A stretch of DNA of 64,000 nucleotides from Polynucleobacter sp. Tro8-14-1. Its GTDB lineage: Bacteria > Pseudomonadota > Gammaproteobacteria > Burkholderiales > Burkholderiaceae. The translations under genes and the position numbers were made by a program. The notes below the pieces were generated by a model. That model saw only the letters and a program-made list of their open reading frames with translations, was not told where the DNA came from and made no database searches. Positions 1-8,654 of this stretch are shown here, piece by piece (position 1 is the stretch's first letter; every line of letters begins with the position of its first letter). The stretch is taken from contig NZ_JACVPX010000001.1 in assembly GCF_018881655.1 (NCBI RefSeq), positions 62,001 to 126,000 of the forward strand, written 5' to 3'.

Positions 1-1502
1 ATTTGCTCTTCTCATTCATCAGCCTATTGGCTGGTGGCACGATGGCTTTGGGTATTCGCCTGGAATTATTCCAGCCTGGTTTGCAATTCTTCCGCCCTGA
101 GTTCTTTAATCAGCTAACAACTATGCATGGCTTGGTAATGGTATTCGGTGCGATCATGCCGGCATTCGTTGGTTTCGCTAACTGGATGGTGCCTTTGCAA
201 ATTGGTGCATCCGATATGGCATTTGCTCGTATGAACAACTTTAGCTTCTGGATTCTTCCAGTGGCTGCAACCTTGTTATTGAGCTCATTCCTTGTCCCTG
301 GTGGTGCTCCAGCAGGCGGTTGGACTATGTATGCTCCGCTGACCTCACAAATGGGTCCTGGCATGGACATGGCAATTTTTGCCCTCCACTTATTGGGCGC
401 TTCTTCCATTATGGGTTCGATCAATATCATCGTGACCATCTTGAATATGCGCGCTCCGGGCATGACTTTGATGAAGATGCCAATGTTCTGCTGGACTTGG
501 TTGATTACTGCTTATTTGTTGATTGCTGTGATGCCTGTACTGGCTGGTGCGATCACGATGACTTTGACTGATCGTCACTTTGGCACTTCATTCTTCTCTG
601 CAGTTGGCGGTGGCGACCCAATCATGTTCCAGCATATTTTCTGGTTCTTTGGTCACCCAGAGGTTTACATCATGATTCTTCCAGCATTTGGAATCGTGAG
701 TGAAATTATTCCTGCTTTCTCCAGAAAAACATTGTTTGGTTACAGCTCAATGGTTTATGCAACCGCATCTATTGCGATCTTGTCATTCATCGTTTGGGCT
801 CACCACATGTTTGCAACTGGTATGCCTGTTACTGGCCAGCTGTTCTTCATGTACGCAACTATGTTGATCGCTGTTCCAACTGGTGTAAAGATTTTTAACT
901 GGGTAGCAACAATGTGGAAAGGTTCGATGACTTTCGAAACTCCAATGTTGTGGGCTATTGGTTTCATCTTCGTATTTACGATGGGTGGCTTTACTGGTTT
1001 GATCTTAGCAATGGCGCCAATTGATATCGGTTTGCAAGATACCTACTATGTTGTGGCTCACTTCCACTATGTACTGGTAGCAGGTTCATTGTTTGCCATG
1101 TTCGCCGGTTTCTACTACTGGTGCCCCAAGTGGACAGGTCGCATGGCTAGTGAAACTCGCGGCAAGATCCACTTCTGGACTTCCATGATTTTCTTTAACA
1201 TCACATTCTTCCCGATGCATTTCTTGGGTTTAGCTGGTATGCCACGTCGCTATGCCGACTATCCAACCCAGTTTGCTGATTTCAATTTAATCGCTTCGAT
1301 CGGTGCATTGGGCTTTGGCTTGTCGCAGGTCTATTTCTTGTTCTTCGTCGTGCTTCCTGCATACCGCGGCCAAGGTGAAAAAGCACCAATGAAGCCATGG
1401 GATGGAGCTAAAGGCTTGGAGTGGATTATTCCTTCTCCAGCACCGCATCATACTTTTGAAACTCCACCTAGTGCTGAGCAAATGCATGAAGCCGGAATTT
1501 AA
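1..1502 (+). CDS. ctaD: cytochrome c oxidase subunit I (5' end outside window)
   Basis: This is the catalytic subunit of an aa3-type cytochrome c oxidase in the inner membrane; it reduces O2 to water and pumps protons. The first complete codon is at base 3 and the true start lies upstream: about 30 to 40 residues of the usual ~535 are missing, so the apparent TTG start is not real. Heme and copper ligands are all visible (visible-frame numbering): H42 in HGLVMVFG for heme a, H218 and Y222 in GHPEVY (the CuB His-Tyr pair), H267-H268 for CuB, and H353/H355 in HFHYV for hemes a3 and a. Many hydrophobic membrane segments follow in the expected order. It heads a cluster of oxidase assembly genes on the same strand. 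Identification is certain. Confidence 0.98.
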   Translation, partial: LLFSFISLLAGGTMALGIRLELFQPGLQFFRPEFFNQLTTMHGLVMVFGAIMPAFVGFANWMVPLQIGASDMAFARMNNFSFWILPVAATLLLSSFLVPGGAPAGGWTMYAPLTSQMGPGMDMAIFALHLLGASSIMGSINIIVTILNMRAPGMTLMKMPMFCWTWLITAYLLIAVMPVLAGAITMTLTDRHFGTSFFSAVGGGDPIMFQHIFWFFGHPEVYIMILPAFGIVSEIIPAFSRKTLFGYSSMVYATASIAILSFIVWAHHMFATGMPVTGQLFFMYATMLIAVPTGVKIFNWVATMWKGSMTFETPMLWAIGFIFVFTMGGFTGLILAMAPIDIGLQDTYYVVAHFHYVLVAGSLFAMFAGFYYWCPKWTGRMASETRGKIHFWTSMIFFNITFFPMHFLGLAGMPRRYADYPTQFADFNLIASIGALGFGLSQVYFLFFVVLPAYRGQGEKAPMKPWDGAKGLEWIIPSPAPHHTFETPPSAEQMHEAGI

Positions 1503-1617
1503 TTCATCAGAGAAACAAGCCCTTGCTGCGAAAAATCGCAGGATGGGCTTCATTCTTTTGAGTGTGTCACTGATATTTTTTATTGGTATTGTGATTAAAC
1601 GGAGTATGTTGGGTTAA
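1486..1617 (+). CDS. cytochrome oxidase small assembly protein (43 aa)
   Basis: A 43-residue single-pass membrane protein with a short charged N-terminus (MKPEFNSSEKQALAAKNRR) and one hydrophobic segment of about 17 residues near the C-terminus. The ATG at 1486 overlaps the end of ctaD by 17 bases in another frame, which suggests translational coupling. In Burkholderiales a tiny protein of this type sits between ctaD and ctaG and is annotated as a small oxidase assembly protein. The call rests on that position, size and topology, not on a catalytic motif. An upstream TTG at 1402 in the same frame would add 28 residues translated out of ctaD coding sequence and is unlikely. Confidence 0.7.
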   Translation: MKPEFNSSEKQALAAKNRRMGFILLSVSLIFFIGIVIKRSMLG

Positions 1618-1624
1618 TCCCGCA

Positions 1625-2215
1625 ATGACGATGGTTTCAACTCAATCACTAAATCGCCAGATTTTATTAAAGCTCTTAATTGCAGCGGTAATGATGTTTG
1701 GATTTGGTTACGCACTAGTCCCAATGTATAAAGCCTTGTGTGAAGCTACCGGGATTAATGTTGTAACGAGCAAAAATGACTATGGCGTTAGAGCTTTCAG
1801 CCCAAATAGGGTTGGTAATACCCAGGTTAACTATGCTCGCACGGTGATGGTTGAGTTTGACTCCAATAGCCGTGGCCCGTTTACTTTCAAACCCGTAAAG
1901 AATTTTTTAGAAGTGCATCCTGGTGAAATGACTGAGATTGTTTATGAAGTCACCAATAATCAGAATCGCCAAGTGCGAGCACAGGCAATACCAAGTTATG
2001 CGCCTAAAAGCGCAACAGAATTTTTTATAAAGTTAGAATGTTTCTGTTTTCAAGAGCAGACATTAGCGGCAAATGAGACAAAAAAGATGCCGGTAGTTTT
2101 TGTGATCGATGCGGGTCTCCCGGAAGATGTGAAAACCATTACTTTGTCGTATACCTTCTTTGACTTGGGTGTTGGTGGCACACCAGCTGCCCCCAAATCA
2201 AGGGTTGCTTCTTGA
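1625..2215 (+). CDS. ctaG: cytochrome c oxidase assembly protein CtaG/Cox11
   Basis: Copper chaperone that delivers copper to the CuB site of subunit I on the periplasmic side of the inner membrane. The 196-residue product has one N-terminal transmembrane helix (about residues 13-33) followed by a periplasmic beta-rich domain. The copper-binding CFCF motif is present (C139, C141), and C39 lies just after the membrane segment, as in the family. Length is typical. It follows the 43-aa small protein by 7 bases. The start could be the ATG at 1625 or the one at 1631; nothing in the sequence decides. Function is firmly inferred from motif and cluster. Confidence 0.96.
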   Translation: MTMVSTQSLNRQILLKLLIAAVMMFGFGYALVPMYKALCEATGINVVTSKNDYGVRAFSPNRVGNTQVNYARTVMVEFDSNSRGPFTFKPVKNFLEVHPGEMTEIVYEVTNNQNRQVRAQAIPSYAPKSATEFFIKLECFCFQEQTLAANETKKMPVVFVIDAGLPEDVKTITLSYTFFDLGVGGTPAAPKSRVAS

Positions 2216-2406
2216 AAAAGAAAAGTAGTTTTATGCAATCTATGAAAGCCGTGATGTGGGGTTTTCTGGGGGTGCGTAAGAAGTCAGGTTTGCAGGAAGA
2301 TGTTGCTTCATTGAGTTTTGTACACATTATCATTGCTGGAGTTGTTGGCGCCTTGATCTTTATGGGTGCTCTCCTGTTGATAGTGAATGCAGTTGTGTCC
2401 CATTGA
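2212..2406 (+). CDS. DUF2970 family small membrane protein
   Basis: A 64-residue protein with a basic, amphipathic N-terminal half and one transmembrane helix near the C-terminus (about residues 38-60). It resembles the DUF2970 proteins that sit between ctaG and ctaE in betaproteobacteria; their function is not established. The TTG at 2212 overlaps the ctaG stop and has AAGGG a few bases upstream. An in-frame ATG at 2233 would give 57 residues. The position implies a role in oxidase biogenesis or stability, but this is inference from neighbours. Confidence 0.75.
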   Translation: MKKKSSFMQSMKAVMWGFLGVRKKSGLQEDVASLSFVHIIIAGVVGALIFMGALLLIVNAVVSH

Positions 2407-2435
2407 TTATTTTTTGATTGAATAGAGAGAATAAG

Positions 2436-3290
2436 ATGTCATCCAATTCAACCCCATACTATTTCGTCCCTGGACTATCTAGGCATCCTGCCATGGCCGC
2501 CGCCGGCTTAATTGCATTTGGCGCTGGTATGTCTGGCTGGGTAAATCACACTTCTTGGGGCGGTGCCCTAAGTTTAGTTGGTGTGGCATGGGTTCTATTT
2601 GTGCTCTATCACTGGTTCGGCGATACGATTGCTGAGTCGAATGCTGGCAAGAATGGTATCAACGTTGATATTTCTTATCGCTGGTCAATGGCTTGGTTCA
2701 TCTTCTCTGAAATCATGTTCTTCGGCGCATTCTTTGCGGCCCTCTTTTACGCACGCAATATTGCAATGCCTTGGATGGGTGACGTTACGAGCAAATTACT
2801 TTGGCCTAATTTCCAGGCTGTCTGGCCAAATGATGGCCCTGCTGGATTGGTTGAGAAGTTCACCACTATGGGCCCATGGCCGATTCCAACCATCAACACA
2901 TTATTGTTATTGAGCTCTGGCGTGACGATTACTATTGCTCACCATGCATTGGTAGCGAACCATATGAAGAAGGCCATTATTGGCTTGGCTGCAACTGTTG
3001 GCCTAGGCTTCATCTTCTTGTGCTTCCAGGCTTTTGAGTATTACCACGCTTACCATGAGCTCAATTTGAAGCTCACATCAGGTATCTACGGTTCTACATT
3101 CTTTATGTTGACTGGATTCCATGGTTTCCACGTATTCCTTGGGGGCACTATGCTGGCCATCGTATTGCGCCGTATGATTCGTGGCGACTTTACTGCTAAA
3201 CACCACTTTGCTTTTGAAGGCGCTGCTTGGTACTGGCACTTCGTTGACGTAGTCTGGCTTGGCTTGTACATCGCTGTTTACTGGATGTAA
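2436..3290 (+). CDS. ctaE: cytochrome c oxidase subunit III
   Basis: Non-catalytic core subunit of the aa3 oxidase, 284 residues with seven predicted membrane helices. Family hallmarks are visible: YYFVPGLSRHP at the start, a SEIMFFGAFFAALFYAR segment containing the conserved glutamate, and the C-terminal GAAWYWHFVDVVWL motif. The ATG at 2436 is preceded by an AGAGAGA ribosome-binding stretch and is preferred over a TTG at 2418. It is the last gene of the first oxidase transcription block, because a strong hairpin terminator follows at 3302. Confidence 0.97.
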   Translation: MSSNSTPYYFVPGLSRHPAMAAAGLIAFGAGMSGWVNHTSWGGALSLVGVAWVLFVLYHWFGDTIAESNAGKNGINVDISYRWSMAWFIFSEIMFFGAFFAALFYARNIAMPWMGDVTSKLLWPNFQAVWPNDGPAGLVEKFTTMGPWPIPTINTLLLLSSGVTITIAHHALVANHMKKAIIGLAATVGLGFIFLCFQAFEYYHAYHELNLKLTSGIYGSTFFMLTGFHGFHVFLGGTMLAIVLRRMIRGDFTAKHHFAFEGAAWYWHFVDVVWLGLYIAVYWM

Positions 3291-3301
3291 GTTGAATAAA
3301 A

Positions 3302-3325
3302 AATCGGGGCTTTAAAGCCCCGATT
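3302..3325 (+). terminator. Rho-independent terminator after ctaE
   Basis: A perfect inverted repeat, AATCGGGGCTTT/AAAGCCCCGATT, is followed by TGTTTT on the + strand and preceded by A-rich sequence. It separates ctaE from the convergent gene at 3358-3570, so it can act in both directions. Confidence 0.88.
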
Positions 3326-3357
3326 TGTTTTAGTACTCTTGTCTTGTGCAGTAACGG

Positions 3358-3570
3358 TTAGTTTGTTCCCACCCTGATACCAGTAGCCTCAATGAGGCCA
3401 AAGTAGTGGGCTAGCAGAATTCCTAAAAATAGCGCGACGGACAAGCCAATGCGAAGCATCAGTGAATGAACCATGCGGGAGCTATTTCCCCTATCTTTCA
3501 TCATGTAATACAAAGCCGATCCTAAGCTAAAAACAATCATTAGTAGGACAATAGGAATAATCCACTTCAT
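3358..3570 (-). CDS. twin transmembrane protein (DUF2909-like)
   Basis: A 70-residue protein made almost entirely of two transmembrane helices (about residues 3-23 and 39-62), separated by a short charged loop with KDRGNSSR. Proteins of this type, often called twin transmembrane protein, occur in oxidase clusters of Burkholderiales, usually on the strand opposite to ctaE and SURF1, as here. No catalytic residues are visible and its role is unknown. It is divergent from the SURF1 gene with only 14 bases between the starts, so the two must share a compact promoter region. Confidence 0.75.
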   Translation of the reverse strand: MKWIIPIVLLMIVFSLGSALYYMMKDRGNSSRMVHSLMLRIGLSVALFLGILLAHYFGLIEATGIRVGTN

Positions 3571-3584
3571 CTCAAATCCCTCAA

Positions 3585-4373
3585 TTGAATAAGCTGTTTT
3601 TTGCCCTCGTTGCCAAGCGCATAGTCGCTACTTTATCAGCCTTGCTGGTGATTGCGATCGGCTGTGGTGCTGGGGTCTGGCAACTGAGTAGGGCTAATAC
3701 CAAAATTGCCTTGGCAGCGAATTTACAGGCTCGCCAACAAATGCCCATATTAAGTGCCAATGCAACACCATGGACTTTGGGAGAGGCTAGTGAGCGCCGT
3801 ATGATTGCTCGTGGGCGATATGTTCCCGAGGCAGCAGTTTGGCTGGATAACAGGCCAAGACCTATTCCTCCTGCTGGTAGCGCCACTGCACAGTCCGGCT
3901 TTTACCTGATGATGCCTTTGAGGCTGGAAGGGAAAGATGAGGTTCTTTGGGTGAATCGGGGTTGGGCGCCGCGCAACAATGAAAATCGCGAAACCCTCCC
4001 ACCCGTGCAAACCCCAAATACAGTAGTCAATATTGAAGGCGTTGTATTTGCTCATCCCGGGAAAGTCTATGAGCTTGGGAGCGGCAAGATTTCTGCCGAT
4101 GTAAACAAACCAAGAATTGAACAAAATTTTGATTTAACAGCTGAAGGCAAGTTACATGGTTGGAGTCAAGCGCCCTTTATCTTGCGTGAGATTGAGGTTG
4201 GCATAGAGGATGGCTTAATCCGCGATTGGGCGCCTCTGACAAGTGGGGTCGATCGCCATTATGCTTATGCATTCCAGTGGTTTGCTTTGGCTTTTGCTGG
4301 ATTTTTATTTTGGTTGCTAAGTGGCCTGCGGCAATATAAACGACAGGGATTAGTGAATGGGGATCAAGAGTGA
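3585..4373 (+). CDS. SURF1 family cytochrome oxidase assembly protein
   Basis: Inner membrane assembly factor (SURF1/Shy1 family) that helps insert heme a into subunit I. The 262-residue product has the family topology: an N-terminal transmembrane helix (about residues 10-30), a large periplasmic domain with GRYVPE, VWLDNRP and VNRGW blocks, and a C-terminal helix after the HYAYAFQWFALA motif. The start is a TTG at 3585 with no good ribosome-binding site; no ATG lies nearby in frame, so this is the best choice given the family N-terminus. The 3' end overlaps the next gene by 4 bases. Confidence 0.93.
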   Translation: MNKLFFALVAKRIVATLSALLVIAIGCGAGVWQLSRANTKIALAANLQARQQMPILSANATPWTLGEASERRMIARGRYVPEAAVWLDNRPRPIPPAGSATAQSGFYLMMPLRLEGKDEVLWVNRGWAPRNNENRETLPPVQTPNTVVNIEGVVFAHPGKVYELGSGKISADVNKPRIEQNFDLTAEGKLHGWSQAPFILREIEVGIEDGLIRDWAPLTSGVDRHYAYAFQWFALAFAGFLFWLLSGLRQYKRQGLVNGDQE

Positions 4374-5026
4374 GTGATAAAGAGTTATTAATTCCGGCTT
4401 CACAGGTGGATGCATCTGCGATTAATGCGCGTACGCGTCGTGGCCGTATTCAGATGTTGTTCTTATTGCTTGCCTGTGCCTCACCAGTTCTCGCTTCTTA
4501 CTTTGCTTATTACGTGATTAAACCTGAAGGTGGAAAAACCAATTTCGGAACACTCGTATATCCAGCGCAAGAGTTCAATACGGCGTGGCTTGATGCCCCC
4601 CTCCAGGGTAAATGGACTCTCTTAGTTGCGCGTCCAGCTGGCGAATGCCACATCAAAGATGAGAAATGTATTGAAGCTTTATTTCTCATGCGCCAAACCA
4701 AAGTTGCCATGGGTAGAGAAAGCGAACGCTTGCAGTTGATCTGGGTGAATACAGATGGCAAGCCTGTTGACCCTGAGGTCCTCAAGATTTATGACGAAAA
4801 GACGGCGGGGCTTAAGGTACTTACATTGCCCTCCGACCCAAAGCAAAGGGCTGACTTTGAGACTTGGTTAAATAAAGAAGGTGTAGGACAGGAAATTCAG
4901 TTGATTGATCCAAGTCCTGCCAAGATGATGTATTTCCCAGTGACAAATTCTCCTAAAGAATTTTCTAGCATGAAGAAGGACTTGGAAAAGCTTCTGAAGT
5001 TAAATCACAAGGGCGAGAATTTGTAA
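4370..5026 (+). CDS. membrane-anchored thioredoxin-fold protein of the oxidase cluster
   Basis: A 218-residue protein with a cytoplasmic N-terminus rich in Arg, one transmembrane helix (about residues 28-50) and a periplasmic domain. That domain reads like a divergent SCO/thioredoxin fold: a beta strand (WTLLVARPAG), a C-x6-C pair (C94, C101), then LMRQ and a strand LQLIWVNTDG. The usual CxxxC copper site of SCO proteins is absent. Such genes are conserved between SURF1 and ctaA in Burkholderiales and annotated only as oxidase-associated. The GTG start overlaps the SURF1 stop and the stop shares a base with the ctaA start, so it is translated as part of this operon. A copper or thiol role is inference. 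Confidence 0.75.
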   Translation: MSDKELLIPASQVDASAINARTRRGRIQMLFLLLACASPVLASYFAYYVIKPEGGKTNFGTLVYPAQEFNTAWLDAPLQGKWTLLVARPAGECHIKDEKCIEALFLMRQTKVAMGRESERLQLIWVNTDGKPVDPEVLKIYDEKTAGLKVLTLPSDPKQRADFETWLNKEGVGQEIQLIDPSPAKMMYFPVTNSPKEFSSMKKDLEKLLKLNHKGENL

Positions 5027-6147
5027 TGCCCAGTTTCATTTTATTTCTGGAGTTGGCAGCCATCGCTATTATTTTTGCTGGCCTACCGCTCTTCTTCATT
5101 TGGAAAAAACCTGGCTATAGCTTGTTGCAAAAACTCAATTGGGTCTTGGTCTTCATGACCTTTGATCTAATTGTATTTGGCGCATTTACACGCCTCACTG
5201 ACTCTGGGCTGGGCTGCCCTGATTGGCCTGGATGCTACGGTACTTCCAATCCTTTTCATGCGCTAACGGATATACAGCAAGCTGAGAGCGCTTGGCCTAC
5301 CGGGCCAGTCACAACTATTAAAGCCTGGATTGAGATGATTCATCGCTACTTAGCCATGACAGTAGGTACATTGATTTTGGTACAAGTGGCTATTGCATTT
5401 TCTAAGCTGAAGTCCTTGGGAAAAAATCCTTTGCTCGGCAGCTTGGGCTTGCTCTTATTGGTCTGCATTCAAGGCGCCTTTGGTGCTTGGACTGTCACCC
5501 TGAAGTTGCAGCCAATCATTGTTACAACACACCTGATGTTGGCCTTAGTCTTGTTGGCTTGCTTAACGGCGTATGCGCAGCAGTCATGGGAGGACAGGTC
5601 CTCTACAATTCGCACCATTCGGGTCCGGCCGCTTTCTGCGCAACTCCTCACCCTTTCCTTTATTGTTTTATTCATCCAGGTTTTCCTAGGTGCATGGGTG
5701 AGTACTAATTACGCAGTACTAGCCTGTCCTGATTTCCCAACCTGTTTGGGAAGTGCTTGGCCTGAGACGAATTGGAGTGAGGGCTTTACTCTCTGGCGTC
5801 AATTGGGGCTCAATGCTCAGGGAGAATTTATCTCTCCAGAGGCCTTGCAAACAATCCACTGGGCACATCGCCTTTTTGCCGTGATGGTATTGGTCGTGCT
5901 TGGTACTTTGGGCTGGAGTGCTCTTGCGCTGGCAACCCCAGTGCTATCAGGCCTTAGTCAAGTGGCCAAGCTATTGCTAGGAGTGCTTTTATTACAAGTC
6001 ATCACTGGTATTTCTAATGTGGTGTTTCAGTGGCCGTTATTGGCGGCTTTATTACACACTGCCGGCTCTGCGGCTTTGGTATTCTGTTTGGTCAGAATGA
6101 GTTATTGGGCTTCTTGGAAGCCTTTCATTCAAAAGAAGATGGCGTAA
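5026..6147 (+). CDS. ctaA: heme A synthase (CtaA/Cox15)
   Basis: Inner membrane enzyme that oxidises the C8 methyl of heme O to a formyl group to make heme A for the aa3 oxidase. The 373-residue protein has about eight helices in two four-helix halves. Each half carries the signature [21 protein letters not shown] (first) and [10 protein letters not shown] (second) with paired cysteines, and the heme-ligand histidines appear in EMIHRYLA and IHWAHRLFA. The longer, cysteine-containing form is typical of proteobacteria. It lies 2 bases upstream of ctaB, which makes its substrate heme O. Confidence 0.96.
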   Translation: MPSFILFLELAAIAIIFAGLPLFFIWKKPGYSLLQKLNWVLVFMTFDLIVFGAFTRLTDSGLGCPDWPGCYGTSNPFHALTDIQQAESAWPTGPVTTIKAWIEMIHRYLAMTVGTLILVQVAIAFSKLKSLGKNPLLGSLGLLLLVCIQGAFGAWTVTLKLQPIIVTTHLMLALVLLACLTAYAQQSWEDRSSTIRTIRVRPLSAQLLTLSFIVLFIQVFLGAWVSTNYAVLACPDFPTCLGSAWPETNWSEGFTLWRQLGLNAQGEFISPEALQTIHWAHRLFAVMVLVVLGTLGWSALALATPVLSGLSQVAKLLLGVLLLQVITGISNVVFQWPLLAALLHTAGSAALVFCLVRMSYWASWKPFIQKKMA

Positions 6148-6149
6148 AT

Positions 6150-7043
6150 ATGAGTGACTCTAAAACAAGCGCACCAGTGGCTATGCCACGTTGGCGTCAA
6201 TATTGGGTTTTAACTAAACCCAGAGTGACTCAGCTCGCTGTTTTTTGTGCAGTGATTGGTATGTTCTTAGCGACGCCTGGCATGGTTCCGTATCCAGTGC
6301 TATTTGGTGGCGTTGTTGGTATCTGGCTTTTGGCTGGCGCTGCATTTGCAGTGAACTGTTTGATTGAGCAAGCTGTTGATGCCAAGATGAAGCGCACTGC
6401 TTGGCGTCCATCAGCCACCGGCGAAGTCACACCTTTTCACATTATTATTTTCTCAATTGTTCTGGGTTCACTCGGAATGATTATTTTGTGGAATTTTTGT
6501 AACCCATTAACGATGTGGTTAACACTTGCTACCTTTGTTGGTTATGCAGTGATTTACACCTGGTTACTAAAACCTGCCACGCCACAGAATATTGTGATTG
6601 GCGGTTTATCCGGTGCGATGCCACCGGCCTTGGGCTGGGCTGCAGTGACTAACACCCTTTCTGCAGAAGCCTGGCTTTTGGTTCTGATTATTTTTGTGTG
6701 GACCCCACCACATTTCTGGGCACTGGCTTTGTATCGTCGTGATGACTACGTTCAATCGGGTTTACCAATGCTGCCAGTGACTCATGGCGAGCGTTTCACA
6801 CTTCTGAATATTGTTCTCTACACTCTTATATTGATTGCAGCTACGATGCTGCCATATATCTATGGCATGAGCGGTATGGTGTATTTAGTTTCGGCAATCG
6901 TCCTAGGCTTAATGTTCCTGGCCTATGTCATCGCCTTATTTATTTCCTATAGTGATGCTTTAGCCAAAAAGACCTTCCGCTTTTCTATTACCTATCTTTC
7001 GCTACTCTTTGCAGCGCTTTTGATAGACCATTATTTCCTCTGA
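6150..7043 (+). CDS. ctaB: protoheme IX farnesyltransferase (heme O synthase)
   Basis: Integral membrane prenyltransferase (UbiA superfamily; CyoE/CtaB) that joins farnesyl diphosphate to heme B to form heme O. The 297-residue protein has the two Asp-rich motifs of the family, [19 protein letters not shown] and [18 protein letters not shown], and about nine helices. The ATG at 6150 lies 2 bases after the ctaA stop; an upstream in-frame extension from 6030 is read out of ctaA coding sequence. ctaA and ctaB together complete heme A synthesis for the oxidase encoded upstream. Confidence 0.97.
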   Translation: MSDSKTSAPVAMPRWRQYWVLTKPRVTQLAVFCAVIGMFLATPGMVPYPVLFGGVVGIWLLAGAAFAVNCLIEQAVDAKMKRTAWRPSATGEVTPFHIIIFSIVLGSLGMIILWNFCNPLTMWLTLATFVGYAVIYTWLLKPATPQNIVIGGLSGAMPPALGWAAVTNTLSAEAWLLVLIIFVWTPPHFWALALYRRDDYVQSGLPMLPVTHGERFTLLNIVLYTLILIAATMLPYIYGMSGMVYLVSAIVLGLMFLAYVIALFISYSDALAKKTFRFSITYLSLLFAALLIDHYFL

Positions 7044-7050
7044 GAGTCAT

Positions 7051-7635
7051 ATGAATTTTCTGCGCATTTGCTTTTTAGCAATTCTTTGTTTCGTATTGAC
7101 TGCTTGCAGCCCAAAACCAGAGTTTAAAAATATTGATATCACTGGCAGCACCGCTTTCGGAAAAGACTTTAGTTTGGTAGATCCTGATGGCAAGGTGAGA
7201 ACCTTGGCGGACTTTAAGGGAAAAGTAGTGGTGATGTTTTTTGGGTATACCCAGTGCCCTGATGTTTGCCCGACCACCTTAACTGAAATGCAGCAAGTTA
7301 TGACGCTCTTGGGGTCTCAGTCCGATAAGGTGCAAGTACTTTTTGTCACTGTAGATCCTGAGCGCGATACTGCAGAGATTCTCAAGCAGTATGTCCCTGC
7401 CTTTGATCCTCGTTTCTTGGGTTTGCGTCCCGCAGATGAGGCAGCTTTGGAGAAGGTGACGAAAGACTTCAAGATTTATTACAAGAAGGTTCCAGGATCT
7501 AAGCCAGGCTCTTACACCATGGATCACACAGCGGGTAGCTATGCATTTGATCCTGAGGGTCATCTACGTTTGTATATCAAGCACGCTCAAGGTCCAGAGA
7601 CCTTGGCGCATGACTTGAAAGAATTGCTTAAGTAA
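7051..7635 (+). CDS. SCO1/SenC family copper chaperone lipoprotein
   Basis: Copper-binding thioredoxin-fold protein that loads the CuA site of oxidase subunit II. A 19-residue lipoprotein signal ends in the lipobox LTAC (C19), so the mature protein should be anchored to a membrane facing the periplasm. The copper site is complete: CPDVC (C69, C73) and H159 in TMDHTAG. The 194-residue length is typical. It ends the oxidase assembly cluster and converges with rpoH across a strong bidirectional hairpin. Confidence 0.95.
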   Translation: MNFLRICFLAILCFVLTACSPKPEFKNIDITGSTAFGKDFSLVDPDGKVRTLADFKGKVVVMFFGYTQCPDVCPTTLTEMQQVMTLLGSQSDKVQVLFVTVDPERDTAEILKQYVPAFDPRFLGLRPADEAALEKVTKDFKIYYKKVPGSKPGSYTMDHTAGSYAFDPEGHLRLYIKHAQGPETLAHDLKELLK

Positions 7636-7643
7636 GAGAATTA

Positions 7644-7670
7644 AAGAAGTTTGCTGCCTGCAAACTTCTT
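7644..7670. terminator. bidirectional terminator between SCO gene and rpoH
   Basis: A perfect 11-bp stem (AAGAAGTTTGC/GCAAACTTCTT) with a TGCCT loop sits between the convergent stop codons of the SCO gene (7635) and rpoH (7677). The T runs on either side are short, so efficiency is uncertain. Confidence 0.75.
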
Positions 7671-7676
7671 GCTTGA

Positions 7677-8600
7677 TTAAGCTGCTTGCAACAGGCCGCG
7701 CATCTTTTTGAGAGCGGCCGTTTCAATTTGACGAACACGCTCTGCTGAGATGCCATATTCGCTAGCAAGATCATGCAACGTCTTAGCGCCATTACCTTCG
7801 GCATCCATGGCCAACCAACGAGATTGCACAATATTGCGACTACGCTCATCTAAGGCCATCAGTGCTTGGTCTAGCTTCGGGCCTTGCAAGGCATCTGCTT
7901 CAGCGCTAGCAATGCGAGCGGTAGGCTCCTGAGAGTTATCCGCTAGCCATTGAATAGGGGCGTAAGCAGATTCATCATCGCTGTCATCGCCTTCTAGAGC
8001 GACATCTCCACCAGCAAGGCGCATTTCCATTTCTTTAACATCGGAACCTTTGACATCAAGTGCTTTGGCCAAGGCTTCAACTTCGCTCGGAGTAAGCGCA
8101 CTTAATGTAGGTTTATTGCTGCGTAAGTTAAAGAATAGTTTGCGTTGTGCTTTGGTAGTTGCAGTTTTTACTAAGCGCCAATTCTTAAGAATGTACTCAT
8201 GAATCTCTGCTTTGATCCAATGGATTGCATACGACACTAAACGTGCACCATTGTTTGGGTCATAGCGTTTAACGGCTTTCATCAAGCCAATATTGCCTTC
8301 TTGAATTAAGTCAGCATGCGGGATTCCATAGCCAAGATATTGGCGAGCAACAGAAACTACTAGGCGTAAATGAGAGAGCACTAAAGTTTTAGCGGCATCG
8401 ACATTTTCAGTACGACGAAATTCCTGCGCAAGATGTAATTCTTCTGCAGCACTAAGCATTGGCACGCGATTAACGTACGAAATATATGAGTCGAGAGTGC
8501 CAACCCCAAGAGTTGGCAGCATCGGAAATGCAGACGCCGACGCAGTCTGCGCGACTGGCAGCGTTTGCAAATTCGGTTTGTCGGATTTCTTTTGAACCAT
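7677..8600 (-). CDS. rpoH: RNA polymerase sigma-32 factor (heat shock)
   Basis: Heat-shock sigma factor that directs RNA polymerase to chaperone and protease promoters. The 307-residue product has sigma region 1.2/2 (YISYVNRVPMLSAAEE; DLIQEGNIGLMKAVKRYDP), the RpoH-specific box QRKLFFNLR (about residues 147-155), and a C-terminal region 4 helix-turn-helix (LHDLASEYGISAERVRQIE). The N-terminal ~25 residues are low-complexity. It lies 93 bases downstream of ftsY on the same strand, but without the ftsEX genes that separate the two in E. coli. A perfect CIRCE operator overlies a sigma-70-like promoter just upstream, so HrcA repression is likely in addition to any post-transcriptional control. 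Confidence 0.97.
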   Translation of the reverse strand: MVQKKSDKPNLQTLPVAQTASASAFPMLPTLGVGTLDSYISYVNRVPMLSAAEELHLAQEFRRTENVDAAKTLVLSHLRLVVSVARQYLGYGIPHADLIQEGNIGLMKAVKRYDPNNGARLVSYAIHWIKAEIHEYILKNWRLVKTATTKAQRKLFFNLRSNKPTLSALTPSEVEALAKALDVKGSDVKEMEMRLAGGDVALEGDDSDDESAYAPIQWLADNSQEPTARIASAEADALQGPKLDQALMALDERSRNIVQSRWLAMDAEGNGAKTLHDLASEYGISAERVRQIETAALKKMRGLLQAA

Positions 8601-8624
8601 TTTTTCTTATAAATATGATGTATT

Positions 8625-8654
8625 AGTAGAAGTCTATTTTAGCACTCTTGTCAA
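8625..8654 (-). promoter_or_regulatory. putative sigma-70 promoter of rpoH
   Basis: Reading the minus strand, a perfect -35 box TTGACA (8654-8649) is followed after 18 bases by TCTACT (8630-8625; 4 of 6 matches to TATAAT). A start site near 8618 would give a leader of about 18 nt before the rpoH ATG. The -35 box lies inside the CIRCE spacer, so repressor binding would block polymerase. The -10 box is the weaker part of this call. Confidence 0.6.
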
